Below are positions 22,001-35,500 of a DNA stretch of 64,000 nucleotides, one piece after another. Below the pieces are notes generated by a model, which did no database searches, was not told where the DNA came from, and was given only the letters and a program-made list of their open reading frames with translations. The position numbers and the translations under genes were made by a program. The DNA comes from Cladopsammia gracilis (lineage: Eukaryota; Cnidaria; Anthozoa; Scleractinia; Dendrophylliidae), in contig JAJGOT010000209.1 of NCBI GenBank assembly GCA_022457155.1, positions 1,192,001 through 1,256,000 of the forward strand, read 5' to 3'. Position 1 is the stretch's first letter; each line of letters opens with the position of its first letter.

Positions 22001-25000
22001 ACTGCGTCCAGTAGACAACCTGGGCCGGGTTGTTCGAAGTCTGATTAGCACTAATCCTGGATTAACTGCCAACAGAACATATGAGTTGTCATGGTAATTA
22101 ACCCTGGATTAGCACTAATTGTCCTTCGAACAACCCGGCCCAGGTGTAAAGTACTTGCACTAGAAACAGAAACAGAAGCAGAACAAGAAGCACATCAAAT
22201 AAACAATGGGAAGCTATAAGAAACAAAATCAAAAGGAGTGTTGACATTTGTGCTTACGTTGTTTTTCTTTTATTGTTGGTCACGGCAAACTGTTAGGTAA
22301 ATCATATTACATGTACCTCCCTTTTCCCTCGGAGAGAAAGATTGTAAACCCTTTGCTCAACTTCCAATTCCATTCATTTTGTATTTCCTTGATTTCAGCC
22401 CCCTACGGTGCCTCAAATATAAGCGCGCCCTCAGTGTTATGAATCTAATATGACAACGAACCCCTCTCCAATAAAAAGAAGTTAGAAGTAGTGCATGAGT
22501 TAATTAATAAGGAGGAAATATTGAATCAAGGATAATAAATGTTAATTGTCCAAAATTCAAGTTGGTTTATTAATTTTGGAAAGGCAAAAATAAGAAATTC
22601 GAAATAAGCACCGCACACGTTCGTTTGAAGAGATATGGTATTCCTCTCTTTCTTCTTCACTCCTTACTATGCTGCCAAAATTAACCAAAGTCCTTGATTT
22701 ATCCCTTTCACAAAGTCTCTCTCACCCCACGTAAAGGAAAGAATGTTAATTACTCAACAGCAATTCCAGGCATGCTTACCTCCATTCGATCTAAAAGTGC
22801 TGGAGGAATTGTGCTAACAGTATTAGCAGTTGCAATGAACAGAACCTGAATAAAACAAAGAAGAAATGTGAGCTGTTACTACACTGACTCATGATTCTGT
22901 TGAATAATGATCAAATAATAACCATAGTAACAAATTAAGTACTTACTTGTGAGAGATCAAATGGGATGTTCAAGTAGCTAGATACGAGTTAAGGACATGT
23001 GCATCACAAATGTTTGTAAAACACTATCAAAATGTGCATCAAGTACACTATTAAAATAGCAATTCTGTAGGAAATCGAGAAAATTAAAACACAAAATGCT
23101 TTCTCAATTAAGGCATGTAGCTGGCGATAGCTTGTAACCATTTTTAATAGAAGGTCTGTCTATCCTTATAACACGTTCAACTGCAGCTTACATGAGAAAT
23201 GTCAAAAAAAAAGGACAGAGATTTGCTATAAACAAACTGCAGGATACTGGTCTACAAATGTCCAGTTTTGTTCAGGATCCAAGACTTCCAACAATGCAGC
23301 AGAAGGGTCACCATGAAGACTTTTACCCTGGCAATAAATAACATCTGGGTTACACCGTACATAATCAAAAGTGAGGTGGCATGGTTTAGGGTATTCGACA
23401 TGTATTGTATTTTGAAGGTAATGGGTTCAACTCCCCTTGAGCAAGGTATCACTGACTGACAGATCGACTGACTAATTAACTGACTGACTGACTGACTGAC
23501 TGACTGACTGATCGACTGACTGGCAGACTGGCAGCCTACCACAAATTGATTAAAATTTAATGTAACTGTTGTTCTAAACCACTGCAAACTACATGTAGTT
23601 GGATAGCCTGTAAGTGTATTGTCCTCTTTAAATTCATTATGTCCTCGGTGTAAATTCTGACAGCTTACCATCTTGTCCACTTCATCCAACAAAATGACAG
23701 GGTTCTTCACTCCAACTGTTTTCAAGGCATTCAAGATTCTTCCCGGCATTGATCCTATATATGTGCGCCTAAAAACACCAACTGGAATCAGACAACACCA
23801 AAACTACCATGCAGCCTACATCCAAACTCTTGATGTGGGCATACAAGGGGATTAACGATGATAGATGCGATAAAATAATAGAAAATAATAGAAATGAAAT
23901 AGTAATTGTCACAATTGGATATATTGCAACTCCAGAAGAGGAAGGAATCCCATAAACAATGATGAGGATTTTTATTGAGTCTCATATTGTTGGCGTGGTC
24001 CAGTGCACTCTGCAACTGTCTTTCTGGGTTAGGATTGAGGGTGGTACATGTAAGTGAGGTGATATATATATATCACTTCATGAGAGTTCAGACTTCAGGA
24101 GTAATCATCGTTTGTAAAAGGCGAAACCGGATACACTTTTACATCTTATTTTGTCAAACGGCACGCATTTGCTACCTAGCAACCATTTTTGAATTTTCGT
24201 ATTTTACTGCTTGTATTCCATTTTACCGGTCATTCGTTCAAGTTGCCTGATGAGTGTGGTCCTTTTAATTTTGGACCATACGAAACAGAGCTGTCGCAAT
24301 AAAACGATGATTACTCCTGAAGTCTGAACTCTCATGAAGTTATAGTCAATGCTCCTCTATAGTTGAGCGCTCTACGTTATCCATTCTACTCAAGAATTTG
24401 TTTATATATATATAGTGCTATAAATACATATTCTGTCTGAATATGTTTTGTAATTTGTTATTTTAAACCATCCTTAAGTTAAAATTTTAACTTTTTTGTT
24501 AATTTTTCAGCAGGACCCCACTGATCATGAAAACCACCTTACAATGATGGCATCCTGACTAAAGATATATAATTATTATTATCTGATTGTTTTTCTTTTT
24601 TGTATGAAAAGGACAAAACAAACCTAGTACACTGTATGTCAAAAATAAATCATTCATACAGCTGTCTGTCATGTAAATTGAGGTTGAAGAGAATATATTA
24701 AATATCTAACAATTGCCAAGAAGTTGAAGTTGTGAAGTTACACCTGCTGTTTAAGACTGTGTTACTCTCTCATGATTAACCAAGCAATATTAGATGATAT
24801 TGAAGGTTAAATTGAGGTTGAAGAGAATATATTAAATATCTAACAATTGCCAAGAAGCTGAAGTTGTGAAGTTACACCTGCTGTTTAAGACTGTGTTACT
24901 CTCCCATGATTAACCAAGCAATATTAGATATTGAAGAAATACTACTATATATAAAAGATAGGATAATTTGTATAAACTGAGACGGTGAAGTTGTTTAGTA

Positions 25001-28000
25001 TGTTTCAATAAAAAAAAAAATTGAACAATGCTATATGATAAAACAAATATGGCAGTTTTGGTGGCATTGAAAGGTCCAGGAGTGTCACTATTAATAATTA
25101 TTTATATTCTTAGTAAGTGCTTTGCAATGCATATGATATACCTGTGTCCTCTGATGTCTGACTGATCACAAATACCACCAAGTGATATCCTGAAAAAGGA
25201 ACCAATAGGAAATGTTTCATTTCTTTTGCTACCAAAACTTCATTTCAAATTAATAATGCAAAGGTTACCGCCTTATTAAGGTCTCTTACAGGAAAAGAGG
25301 ATCAAATTTATGAAAAGTTGCCAAGCAACTGGTACCTTTGAAATTCCCGGCCAAGTGTATTTGCAATAGACCTTCCAACACTAGTCTTGCCAACCCCAGG
25401 TGGACCAACAAAGCAAAGAATTGGCCCTGCAATGCAAAAGAAGATCTTGACGGCCACATTTTAACAATTTTATGTAATAGAAATGTAGTAACGATGGACA
25501 GACAAAGGGATTGTTCTGACTGACTGACTGACTGACTGACCGACTTTGACTGGCTGTCTGACTGACCTACAGCGGCACGGTGCTGTAGTGGTTAGCGCGT
25601 CAGACTTTCAACCTGAAGGTCGGTGGTTCAAAGCCTGGTCTCTGCCGTCGTGTTGTTTCCTTAGACAAGAAACTTTACTCCACACTGTCTCTTTCCACCC
25701 AGGTGTATAAATGGGTACCGGCGACAAAATGCTGGGGGTAACCCTGCGATGGACTAGCATCCCATCCAGGGGGGAGTAGCAATATTCCTAGTCGCTTCAT
25801 GCTATAGAAACCGGGTTTAAGCTCCGGCCGTTATGAGCCTTTTGGCTCGGGTGCGGGACTTTACTTTTACTTTTAATTACTGACTGACCTACACCGTATC
25901 CGTCTGACTGACTGATTATATGGCTGGCTAGTTCAGGTTAGCTTAGTGATCGGACTAACTAAACATTTGAATGATTGGCATATTGACTGACTGATCATGA
26001 ATGGCTGACTGACTGATGGTTGACTGACTGAATGATCTGACTGACTGATTAGACCAACCGACAGACAGACTAATGGACTGACTGAGGGACTGATTGGATG
26101 ACTAACTGACTGGTTGAATGATTAACTTGATGACTGACTGGTTGACTGATTGGCTGACTAGCTGAATGACCGACTGACTGATTGGCTGACTGTCTCAGTG
26201 GCTGACTGGCCGAATGATGACTGACTGTCTGAGGGACTGTTTGGCTGAATGACTGACTGTCTGAGGGACTGATTGGCTGAATGACTGACTGTCTGAGGGA
26301 CTGACTGCCTGAATGACTGACTGTCTGAGGGACTGATTGGTTGAATGACTGACTATCTGAGTAAATGATTGGCCAAGTGGCTGATCTTACTGAATTATTT
26401 GACCAACAGACACAGACAGACAGACTGGTTTATTACTAACTAACCAACTGACTAATTGTTTAAGTTACTGAGTTATAGTGAAGTGAAGTGAAGTGAAGTG
26501 AAGTGAAGTGAAGTGAAGTGAAGTGAAGTGAAGTGAAGTGAAGTGAAGTGAAGCAAAAAAGATTATCTAACAATACTTAACCTAGAAATATTAATACAAT
26601 ATGATTCCCAGTACCATGAATTATTTTAGAATAACAATATTATTTACCTTTTAAACTGTTCTTTAATTTACGAACAGCAAGATACTCAATGACCCTCTTC
26701 TTTAACTTCTCTAGCCCATAATGATCTTGATCTAGATCAATCCTTGAAAAAAGTTCAGAGTCAATAAACTGAATTAACAACAACTCTCTCATATAGCCCC
26801 ACTACATACCACACACACCACCACCCCACCCCTGAAAATAGTTACATAAACAACTCCCTCAAGATGAATTGTGTATGTGTGATTTTGCCTTTGTTTATAA
26901 GACAATGTCCTTAATTACTGGTATGCTTTATTCTGCATGGTGATACATGTAACCCAGGGCAGATCAACCACAGAGCAACATTTCCTGCTTACTTCAAGGT
27001 TGTATAAAAAAACAGCCCTTCAATAACTATTGATTCTTTACCTTGCCTGGGAGATATCCAACTTGTCTTTGGTTTCTCGACTCCATGGAAGGTCAACCAT
27101 CCATTCCAAGTAATTCCTTACAAAACAATTCACAAACAATCATTACATTAGTACAGAATTCCCAGACTTGCACTATCCCAGACAATAGATGTCCACTTAT
27201 GTCCAGGATTGCACATGCAGTATTCAAGATGTCTGAAGTCCCTTGATTCTGCACCCCAAATTGGAAGGTTTCCATATTTCTGTTTACATGTAATGATTAT
27301 TAACCCTGAGCTGAATAATTAATTGTTAAGTAGCAAATTAAATAATAATGAATACCTTGCTGTCGCATGTTCTGGGAACTGTGGTGGCATCTTTTTTAAG
27401 CGCTACAAGTCAACAAAAACATATTAAGAACTTACACTGTTCTGAGCAGTGAGTATCGAAGCCACCCATGTTGAATAGTACTATGAAAATCATACAACGC
27501 CATGGCATAGCTAACGAGTCAAGGATTGCCCTCCATGGCTTCTTTTTTGGGGGGCCACATTAGTACATGTACATGTACATACAAACTTATGCATGTGTTG
27601 TAGTTTAAAATTACTTTAGGTTAAAATGATTTCAAACTAGTTTGATTTTTACTATTCTTTGTCTTATGGTAATAAATCTTGAACAAAAAAAAAAACTTAA
27701 CTAGTTGGAAATCATTTTGTCCTAAAATTTATTTCAAACTACAACACATGCATACATGTATATTATTAGTTCACTGCCAAAAACCTGTGATTGGTTGACA
27801 GATGACTATGTGACATGGCTCTTGAATTCAAAGTTTTTTTGTACCTTGAATTCAAGATGGCGGCAACATATCTTTGTGTGCTGACTTGAGAAGAAGAATG
27901 AAGAATCTAATACAGTGTGTGAGTTTTGAAGGTCAATTTTTGTAAGAGGTTGTGAATGTATAGGACTATTGATATTGTGTTTGCCATTTATTGCTTTGGG

Positions 28001-29503
28001 ATTTTAATTCCAACAGGTTTTGCATTTTTTACATCCCTATATGGCAAGTGGGTTTAAACCACCTCCAGTTCAAGCTGTGTACAGCTTCTTGTTAATTACT
28101 GATTAATGGATTAAATAATAAAATTTCATGTATGAATGAATGAATGAATGAATGAATGAATGAATGAATGAATGAATGAATGAATGAATGAATGAATGAA
28201 TGAATGAATGAATGAATGAATGAATGAATGAATGAATGAATGAATGAATGAATGAATGAATGAATGAATGAATGAATGAATGAATGAATGAATGAATGAA
28301 TAACTTTATTTACCGAGGGTGACACATTACAGTTGAGAACTGGTAAACTTGTAAACTTGTTGTAAACTGGTAAACTTGTGGCCCTCTCCTAACTACCTTC
28401 CTACCTTCAGTTCTTTCATTGCCACTTTGAAAGCAGGTTCTGGAAGATCAGCTGACCTACATGTATCAGAAGAATTGTCAACTCAAAAAACTGATTTCAA
28501 ACAGTTAATTAATATTATATATAGCTTATCAAACTTGTCAAACTTGTCCCCATGCCAAATGAAATATTTTTTTATTTATTTCCTAGACTAAAAGGGCAGT
28601 TTAATCAGCTGACATTACCTTATTTTTCTCTCTATTTCATCGACATCATCTTCATCATCATTATCATCATCTTCATCTAATCCTCTACCAATCCTCTTGG
28701 GATCTCTTGGCACAATCATGTTACCACTCCGCTGTAATTCAAACAACAAAACAATAGTCAAGACTTGATATATATATTAATAATTATTTCCTTGATTTTG
28801 AACAAAATTATAATGTAACTTCCAACAACACCATGCTTTGGTTGTGATTTAAAATACACTACAGTAGTACTGTATTGTAGTAAATGACATTCTGTAAGTG
28901 ACTTCTTAATAAGTTACATGTATTCTGTACATGGATACCTATACCGCAGCCACTACCGGTAAATTGCTTAATTATTGAAATGTTACTTATGGCAAATCAA
29001 AATGTAATATTTGATAAATTTGAAAATCATCACCTTTTGATTATTTTTCAAAACCCTCCGGTTAATTTCACCTTTAAATGGGCTGGTGCCCTTCATCCCC
29101 TAAAAATTAGAAACAAATTTAAATATTAATTAATATTTTATTTCATAGCACATTTTGCAACACTTAATTACATAGTCACTGATGACTACAGTTACAGTAA
29201 ACATAAATGATACACTCCAGATACTTTGCATAATGCAACTAAAGATTGTTTAACTATATAACAAATGTTAAGCTAACAATAATCAGTGTTACAATAACAC
29301 TCTGGATAAAATAAAAAAGATAATTGAAAAATTAATATTATTTTAGCAATAATTTATTATGATTGCACGCCATTTATTTAAACTGTATTATATATATTTA
29401 AATAATAATTATTATAATATACACATGATTGCATTATGTTAATGGACATGCAGGAGGTTCATGATGATGGTGATGATCAGTGAGAAGTAATAGTAATTGG
29501 ACT

Positions 29504-29538
<35 letters not shown>

Positions 29539-32500
29539 TATTTCAAATCGGCCAAGCGCGTAGCGCGAGGACGATTTGAAATTACGAGCCGATTACCTCT
29601 GAATTGTACGACACGAAGTTCAATTACTAATTAATTGAATCAAAAACAAAATTCGAGATTAAAAAGTCTTTGTGGAGTTTTTTGTTCTCACGAACGTTAA
29701 GGATGTTTTCTATCAGTTTGAAAGCAGGAGGAAACAGCGACTGAAAGAACGATTGACGCACGCGCGACGTAGGTGTCCAATTACAGCTATCCAATTACAA
29801 AAAGTTGTAATTGGATAGCTGTAATTGGACACCCATGTGACCGTGTGCCAATTACGTAAGAAATAGGCGCGCGGATGACCAATCACAATCGAGAATTTTG
29901 TTATTGATACGATTACATGTATAATTAATTTTATTAACAAACATTAAGTACCAGTATGGCTCCTCTAAGTAAATGTTAGATGGTTTAAACCTGTTACTGT
30001 TAGTAGTGATTATGAAAAATAAATTGATAACATTTATTATTACCCAACTTTATTCTTACCTCTTTTTGCCTCTTCAACAAATGCAGTGATTTCTTAAACC
30101 TCTCAATCAAGTCTACTGTATTTAAGATCTGAAAAATTAATAATTAAAAACATTAATGAGAAATGAAGAAAACAAGTCGCATGTGCTGTGTCAATTTTCA
30201 TTATTTAGCAAATTTTATTGCTAAAAGACTTATTAAACATGAGAGACAAAACACTGAGAACCTCCAATTCTTAACCCCTATTCATATATTAACGAGCCTA
30301 ACATACATTCTGTACAGACCTGGATCAATTTAATAAAATGTTTACAAGTGTAATTTACAAGGCATAGCCATCGTTTCAGAGGTTGAAAACAATAGCTACA
30401 CTTGTAAATTACGAGAGTAAAAGTTTGATTAAATTGATCCCCATACTCAGATCTGAGTGCTTACATGTAGTTCTGCTTAGTGTCAAATGTATATGTTGTG
30501 GTTCAAATTTATCCTTGGTTCAAATTTTATTTTCCTTTGTTTAAAACTCATTATCACACAATACCATAGCCAAAAACAAAGGAAAATAAAATTTGAACCA
30601 AGGATAAAATTGAACCACAACATATACTTTGTATTGCCATGCCTCGCATCACCTGTATGACAGCAGAGGCAAATCTGGGGGAGAGGTCTGGCCTCCTTCT
30701 TATCTTGCAAAAAAATAAGGCCCAAGAAAGGACCAAAAATACTTTCAGTCTCTAACATTTTCACCCTCCCTCCCAATATTAACTCTGTCCTCCCCCCCCC
30801 CCCCCTTACTAGATCTGCCACTGGACAGGTAATAAATGTAGAATTAAGTGGAGGAAGAGGGGGGAATCAAGTTCCCACAAAGTGCATGGATAAAGGAGAG
30901 CGCCATTTCACTTAGTTTCGCACCTTATGTCCCCTGTTCATACTTTGCATATGCTTGAATCTAACCTCTCCCTTAACCCATTCAAGCACCAGTGCCATTC
31001 AGACGACTCAACAAACTAAAGAGAACTCTTTATAAAGGAAAGCATCCTTAATAGTATACAGTAAAATTAATAGTAGATCCATTTTTTTGACATAACATTT
31101 TTAATACCTCTAATTTCTCTAAATAAGAAGCTTTAACAATTGATGCTAGAGTATCAGGAAGACTTCCATTTGGTATTCCAGTCAACATATCCTGCATAAT
31201 GCAAGCAATTTAATAGTTAATTAAAAATAAACATACACTCTGAATCCTGACCACTCCAGCAACAAGAGCAAACACAAAACTGTTTGAGTTGATGAAAGAT
31301 TGCATTGTTGAGAGTTAATTCTGTAATGAAGTATAGTGCTCATGGATAAATATATTTGGTTTGAGTTACTGAGATGTTCATGATTGGAGTCTGAGTTACG
31401 GAGAATTTACTTACAAGTGTATTTCATTACAGTGCAATGTGCCTTCGCCGTGAGCACCCAACAAACTTTTTACAACTTTTGTTTACAAGTTTTGTAACTA
31501 ACTTTTGCACTCCTGTGATAAACACAAAGCCACAAACAATCAAATGTAATCTTGTCGCTTTGTGTTTATCACAGGAGGGTAAAGTTGGTTACAAAACTTG
31601 AAAACAAAACTTGTAAAAATGTTTGTTGGGTGATCATGGTGAGGCATGTCGCACTGTAATAATAATTATTTATTTATTTTTTACTGCAACATCAAAACAG
31701 TAACTAAAGACTTCTTGGAATAAACCTGCACCCAACTTACTGCACCTTTCAATAACATGCAAACTCTAAAGTGCAAATTAAGCCCTGGCTGCTATTATTA
31801 TGTAAATACAGTATGTTTAAAGGCCCAGTTTACACAGGCGATTTTTTGTGCAAATTTTGTCGCACTTGTCAATGTGTAAACGGGTGGCAATTTCAGGGTT
31901 CTCCCTAAATTTTAGCTCAGCAGGTAAGGGATTTTTGCTAAGCGGTAAAGGGAAAACTATTTATAAAAAACTATTATAAAATTTTCCGGGGGCAAGCAGT
32001 TACGGGCAGTAATAAGTGCTGCTTCAAGCGGTAAATTTTACCGGTTACCGCCTGATAAGGAGAACCCTGCAATTTCAGTGCGATTTGGGTGCAATTTCGC
32101 AGAGGTTTCAAACATGTTCGAAACCTGATGCAACTTGGCGGAGATTTTCGGGAAATCACAGCAAATGTAAGCAAATGTCGCACCTGGCCTGAATCGCACA
32201 GGAAATCGCCGCTAGTTTACACTTACAACAAAAGTTGCATAAAAAATTGCATGTGTAAACAGGCCTTTACAATGCCATCAATCACAATTATGGTGACAAA
32301 CATTAATATTGGACCCCTGAAAACAGAAATGCACAAAATGGATCAAATTCCACCAATCAACACAAAAAACCTCCCAAAGTGCATCCATAACTCGATGGTT
32401 GCACAGCTGTTGTGTTTACCACTTCTTTTATAATATACATGTAATCAAAAATCATAAAGAGGAAAACATTTAAATCTGCTTCCAGGTAGAAGAGGTCTTG

Positions 32501-35500
32501 ACAAGTGTGGCGAATGTGTCGTCACATGCATGTGCTATTGCCTGTGTAAATCATTGTTTGCAAAGACTTCTCGTTCAAAAAAAAAAACTTCTCACGGATT
32601 AAGTAGTTTTTCGTCTCAGTGTGGATTGTCAAACATTTCTTTGTTAGCCTGAATGACTTTTGTACACTTCCTCTCAATATAAGGATAAAAGCCTTTACAA
32701 TTCTGCTGTAAAAACAAATATTATTATAGTCACGTAAAAGTTGATGCGTACTGCATGCGCTATTTAGTTACTTTAATTTGTTATGTTATGACCTTTTGAA
32801 CATACATGTTTACTGAGATGTAAACATGATAATTGTGGCCATGAAAAACAAAACTGTTGGTCGAGTCTAATTTTGAACTTCAAAGTTTGCATATTATTGA
32901 AAGGTGTAGTAAATGAAAATTATAAACGAACCATCAGCACCATCCCAATGTGGAATGCTCTGCCTGGTTTTGTTACACCAGCTCCATTACCTGTTCAATC
33001 TATGGACTTTAAACTTGTTACTTTTTGCTTGTAAATAAATTTTAATTAATAAATTATTCATGTAAAGCACCTCTGACCATCACGGTATTGGTATGAGGCT
33101 TGCCTATGATACTCAGCAAACTGAAACTAATACAATTATATTGAACCAATATTCTAATAAGAATAAGACACTTAAGAAAACAATTTTCAGCTGCAATACA
33201 CAGTGTATTTATTCCAACCTTAAGTCGAGAAACAACAGGGACTTTCCCATCCAGCATATCCACCAGTTCATTAGCATACAGTCGGAACTCTTCAGCAAGA
33301 GTTGTTAGTTCAGCATTTTTCCTAATTTCTGCTTCTACAATTAAACATACCTCACTGTAAGAGTTCAAGCAAGTTAATATATTATTCTAATTACTTAATA
33401 AATATGGCCTACTTAAAATGATTTAAAAGATATTAATTTTTCTTCAGGTCTATTTACTGTACCTACAATTTTTAAATTGATATAGCAAAGTACAAGTTGT
33501 TACATGTTAATTATGTGATGTTTCAAATGACTGTAATAAAAATTACAAAAACATATTTCATAATTTTAAAAATTATTTTCAATTGTTAAAAATATTGACA
33601 TATAGAGAGCTATTTGCAATGACTATATAATGAAAATATAATTTAAATATTATACACACCCTATATTACATTTGCCATTCCTAAAAATACCAGTTATTAG
33701 ATGCTCTTGAATTAAAAGTTAAAGACAAATAATTCAAATAGCTATTATTTTTATGGTAATAAATAATTATATACCTTGTTCAGAAGGTCTGTCCAGTTGA
33801 GTGACCTCTGCTATCAAATATGGCTCCTCCATAACAATTTTATCAATTCTAAATCGACAGAGTCCAGTCACAAGCAGCGTGTATAGGGGCTTGGGCCAGT
33901 TGGTACCCGTCACTTGTACCACAACAGCCCCAGTCCCCATGGCATGTAATAATGAATCTCCATTCTACAGAGCAGAAATATAGAAAATGAATACATTTAA
34001 GTGCTCAAAAATCAAGTTTCTTATTATTCACACAGGTATATTAAATTGCAGCGTCCCATTCAAGGTACGGAACATGGTCTAGCATTTAAAAAAAGTAGGT
34101 CGGTCAGGTGATAAGGCAATGGTTTAAGGTTTTATATATAGCTTTTATTCTCATTTTTATATCTAAAACCTGCAGTTCCACCTGTTACAGGTGACATTTT
34201 AAAGTGTTTTTCTTTGCAGTCCAAAATTTTATTGTTTAATTTTGTGCCTATATGTAAATGTTGTGGTTTAAATTTTTTTGGGTTAAAACATTTTCAAACC
34301 AAAGGGGTCTAAATTATTTTTTCTTTTGTCTCAGATAAATTAACATAATTGGAAACAAAGGAAAATAGAAATCAAACTGGTTTGAAAAATATGAAACCAA
34401 AACAAAAATTAAACCACAACATAAACAACAATGAAAAGGATAACAAAAAACCTAAAAATAAATGTAAAACTTTAACATTGTTTCTTTGGGTATCTAGTTT
34501 TCCCACCCTTCTTTTCAGATTACAGCAGTGGCATTTATAATTTATTAGTAAAAGTGAATTATCTATAGGCTGGGGAGAGGGTGTAGAACAAGTGTAGGAG
34601 ATGAGGAGAGGGGAAGGGGGAGGGGGAGGAACACATATAATTAAACCAGTTCAAGTAATTAACTTACTTCATGTATGTACAGTGTATGCATATTATGTAC
34701 ATATTCTATGCTGATATGGCATTGTTTAAGGAAAAATGTGTGATAGCCGACTTTGGTTTTTTGGGAAGAATGACACTGCCATATCACTTCAGGAAAGTAA
34801 TGTTCATTCTCAAATTTATTTTTGAGGGGAGGGAGGGAGGGAGGGAGGGAGGGAGGGGAGTAGGGGAGGAGAGTAGGGGAGGGGGGATGGGTTTGATAAG
34901 TTTAGAACTTTAATTTTTTTTTATGCTGGGTACTTAGTATTTGCTTTGAGAAGAGGGAGGCTTGCACTTCAATCAAATAGAGTTTAGTTAGGATTTTTAC
35001 CTAGGGGCAACACACCCCCACCATAACTGTCAAGGAAACCCCCACTGCCCCTCCCCCCTCCATTTAGCCGGAAGACTTGTAACACCATATTCTGATCTTT
35101 CACTTTAGACAAAAGAATGCCATGATTGTCATAGGTTTTCTTTAGATTCAGGAGCATGACTGCATTAACAATGTACATTACCCTGGTCTATTTTATAATC
35201 CCAATAATCTGTGGCTTCAAGCAATGATGTAACAGTGGAAATATCCCGATTGGTGACTTGATATAATACACTTAAGCTTAAGTCCTTATTACATTAGCCG
35301 AGTTAAATTTTATTAAATTGACTTGATTTTTGGAGCACAGAGTTATCGCTTCTCCTTTCTAAATTGTTCTCTTTTTTAATGCCTTTAAATCATCTTTGGG
35401 AATTTTTCTGCAATGGGGAGTGTGAGATCAGTTCTCGGACGTCGCCGTGTGCGTACTGAGTCATTCAACATTATGACCTATTTCCGTAGAACGTGCATGC

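Noticed and set aside
23252..23749. 165-residue minus-strand ORF
   Set aside because: It starts inside real LONP2 exon 15 and ends in exon 16 in another frame, reading through intron and an ACTG microsatellite (Ser-Gln repeats).
28092..28325. His-Ser-Phe-Ile repeat ORF
   Set aside because: Translation of the TGAA microsatellite.
33054..33368. 104-residue minus-strand ORF as a separate gene
   Set aside because: It only contains LONP2 exon 4 (33,219-33,334) plus intron on both sides.
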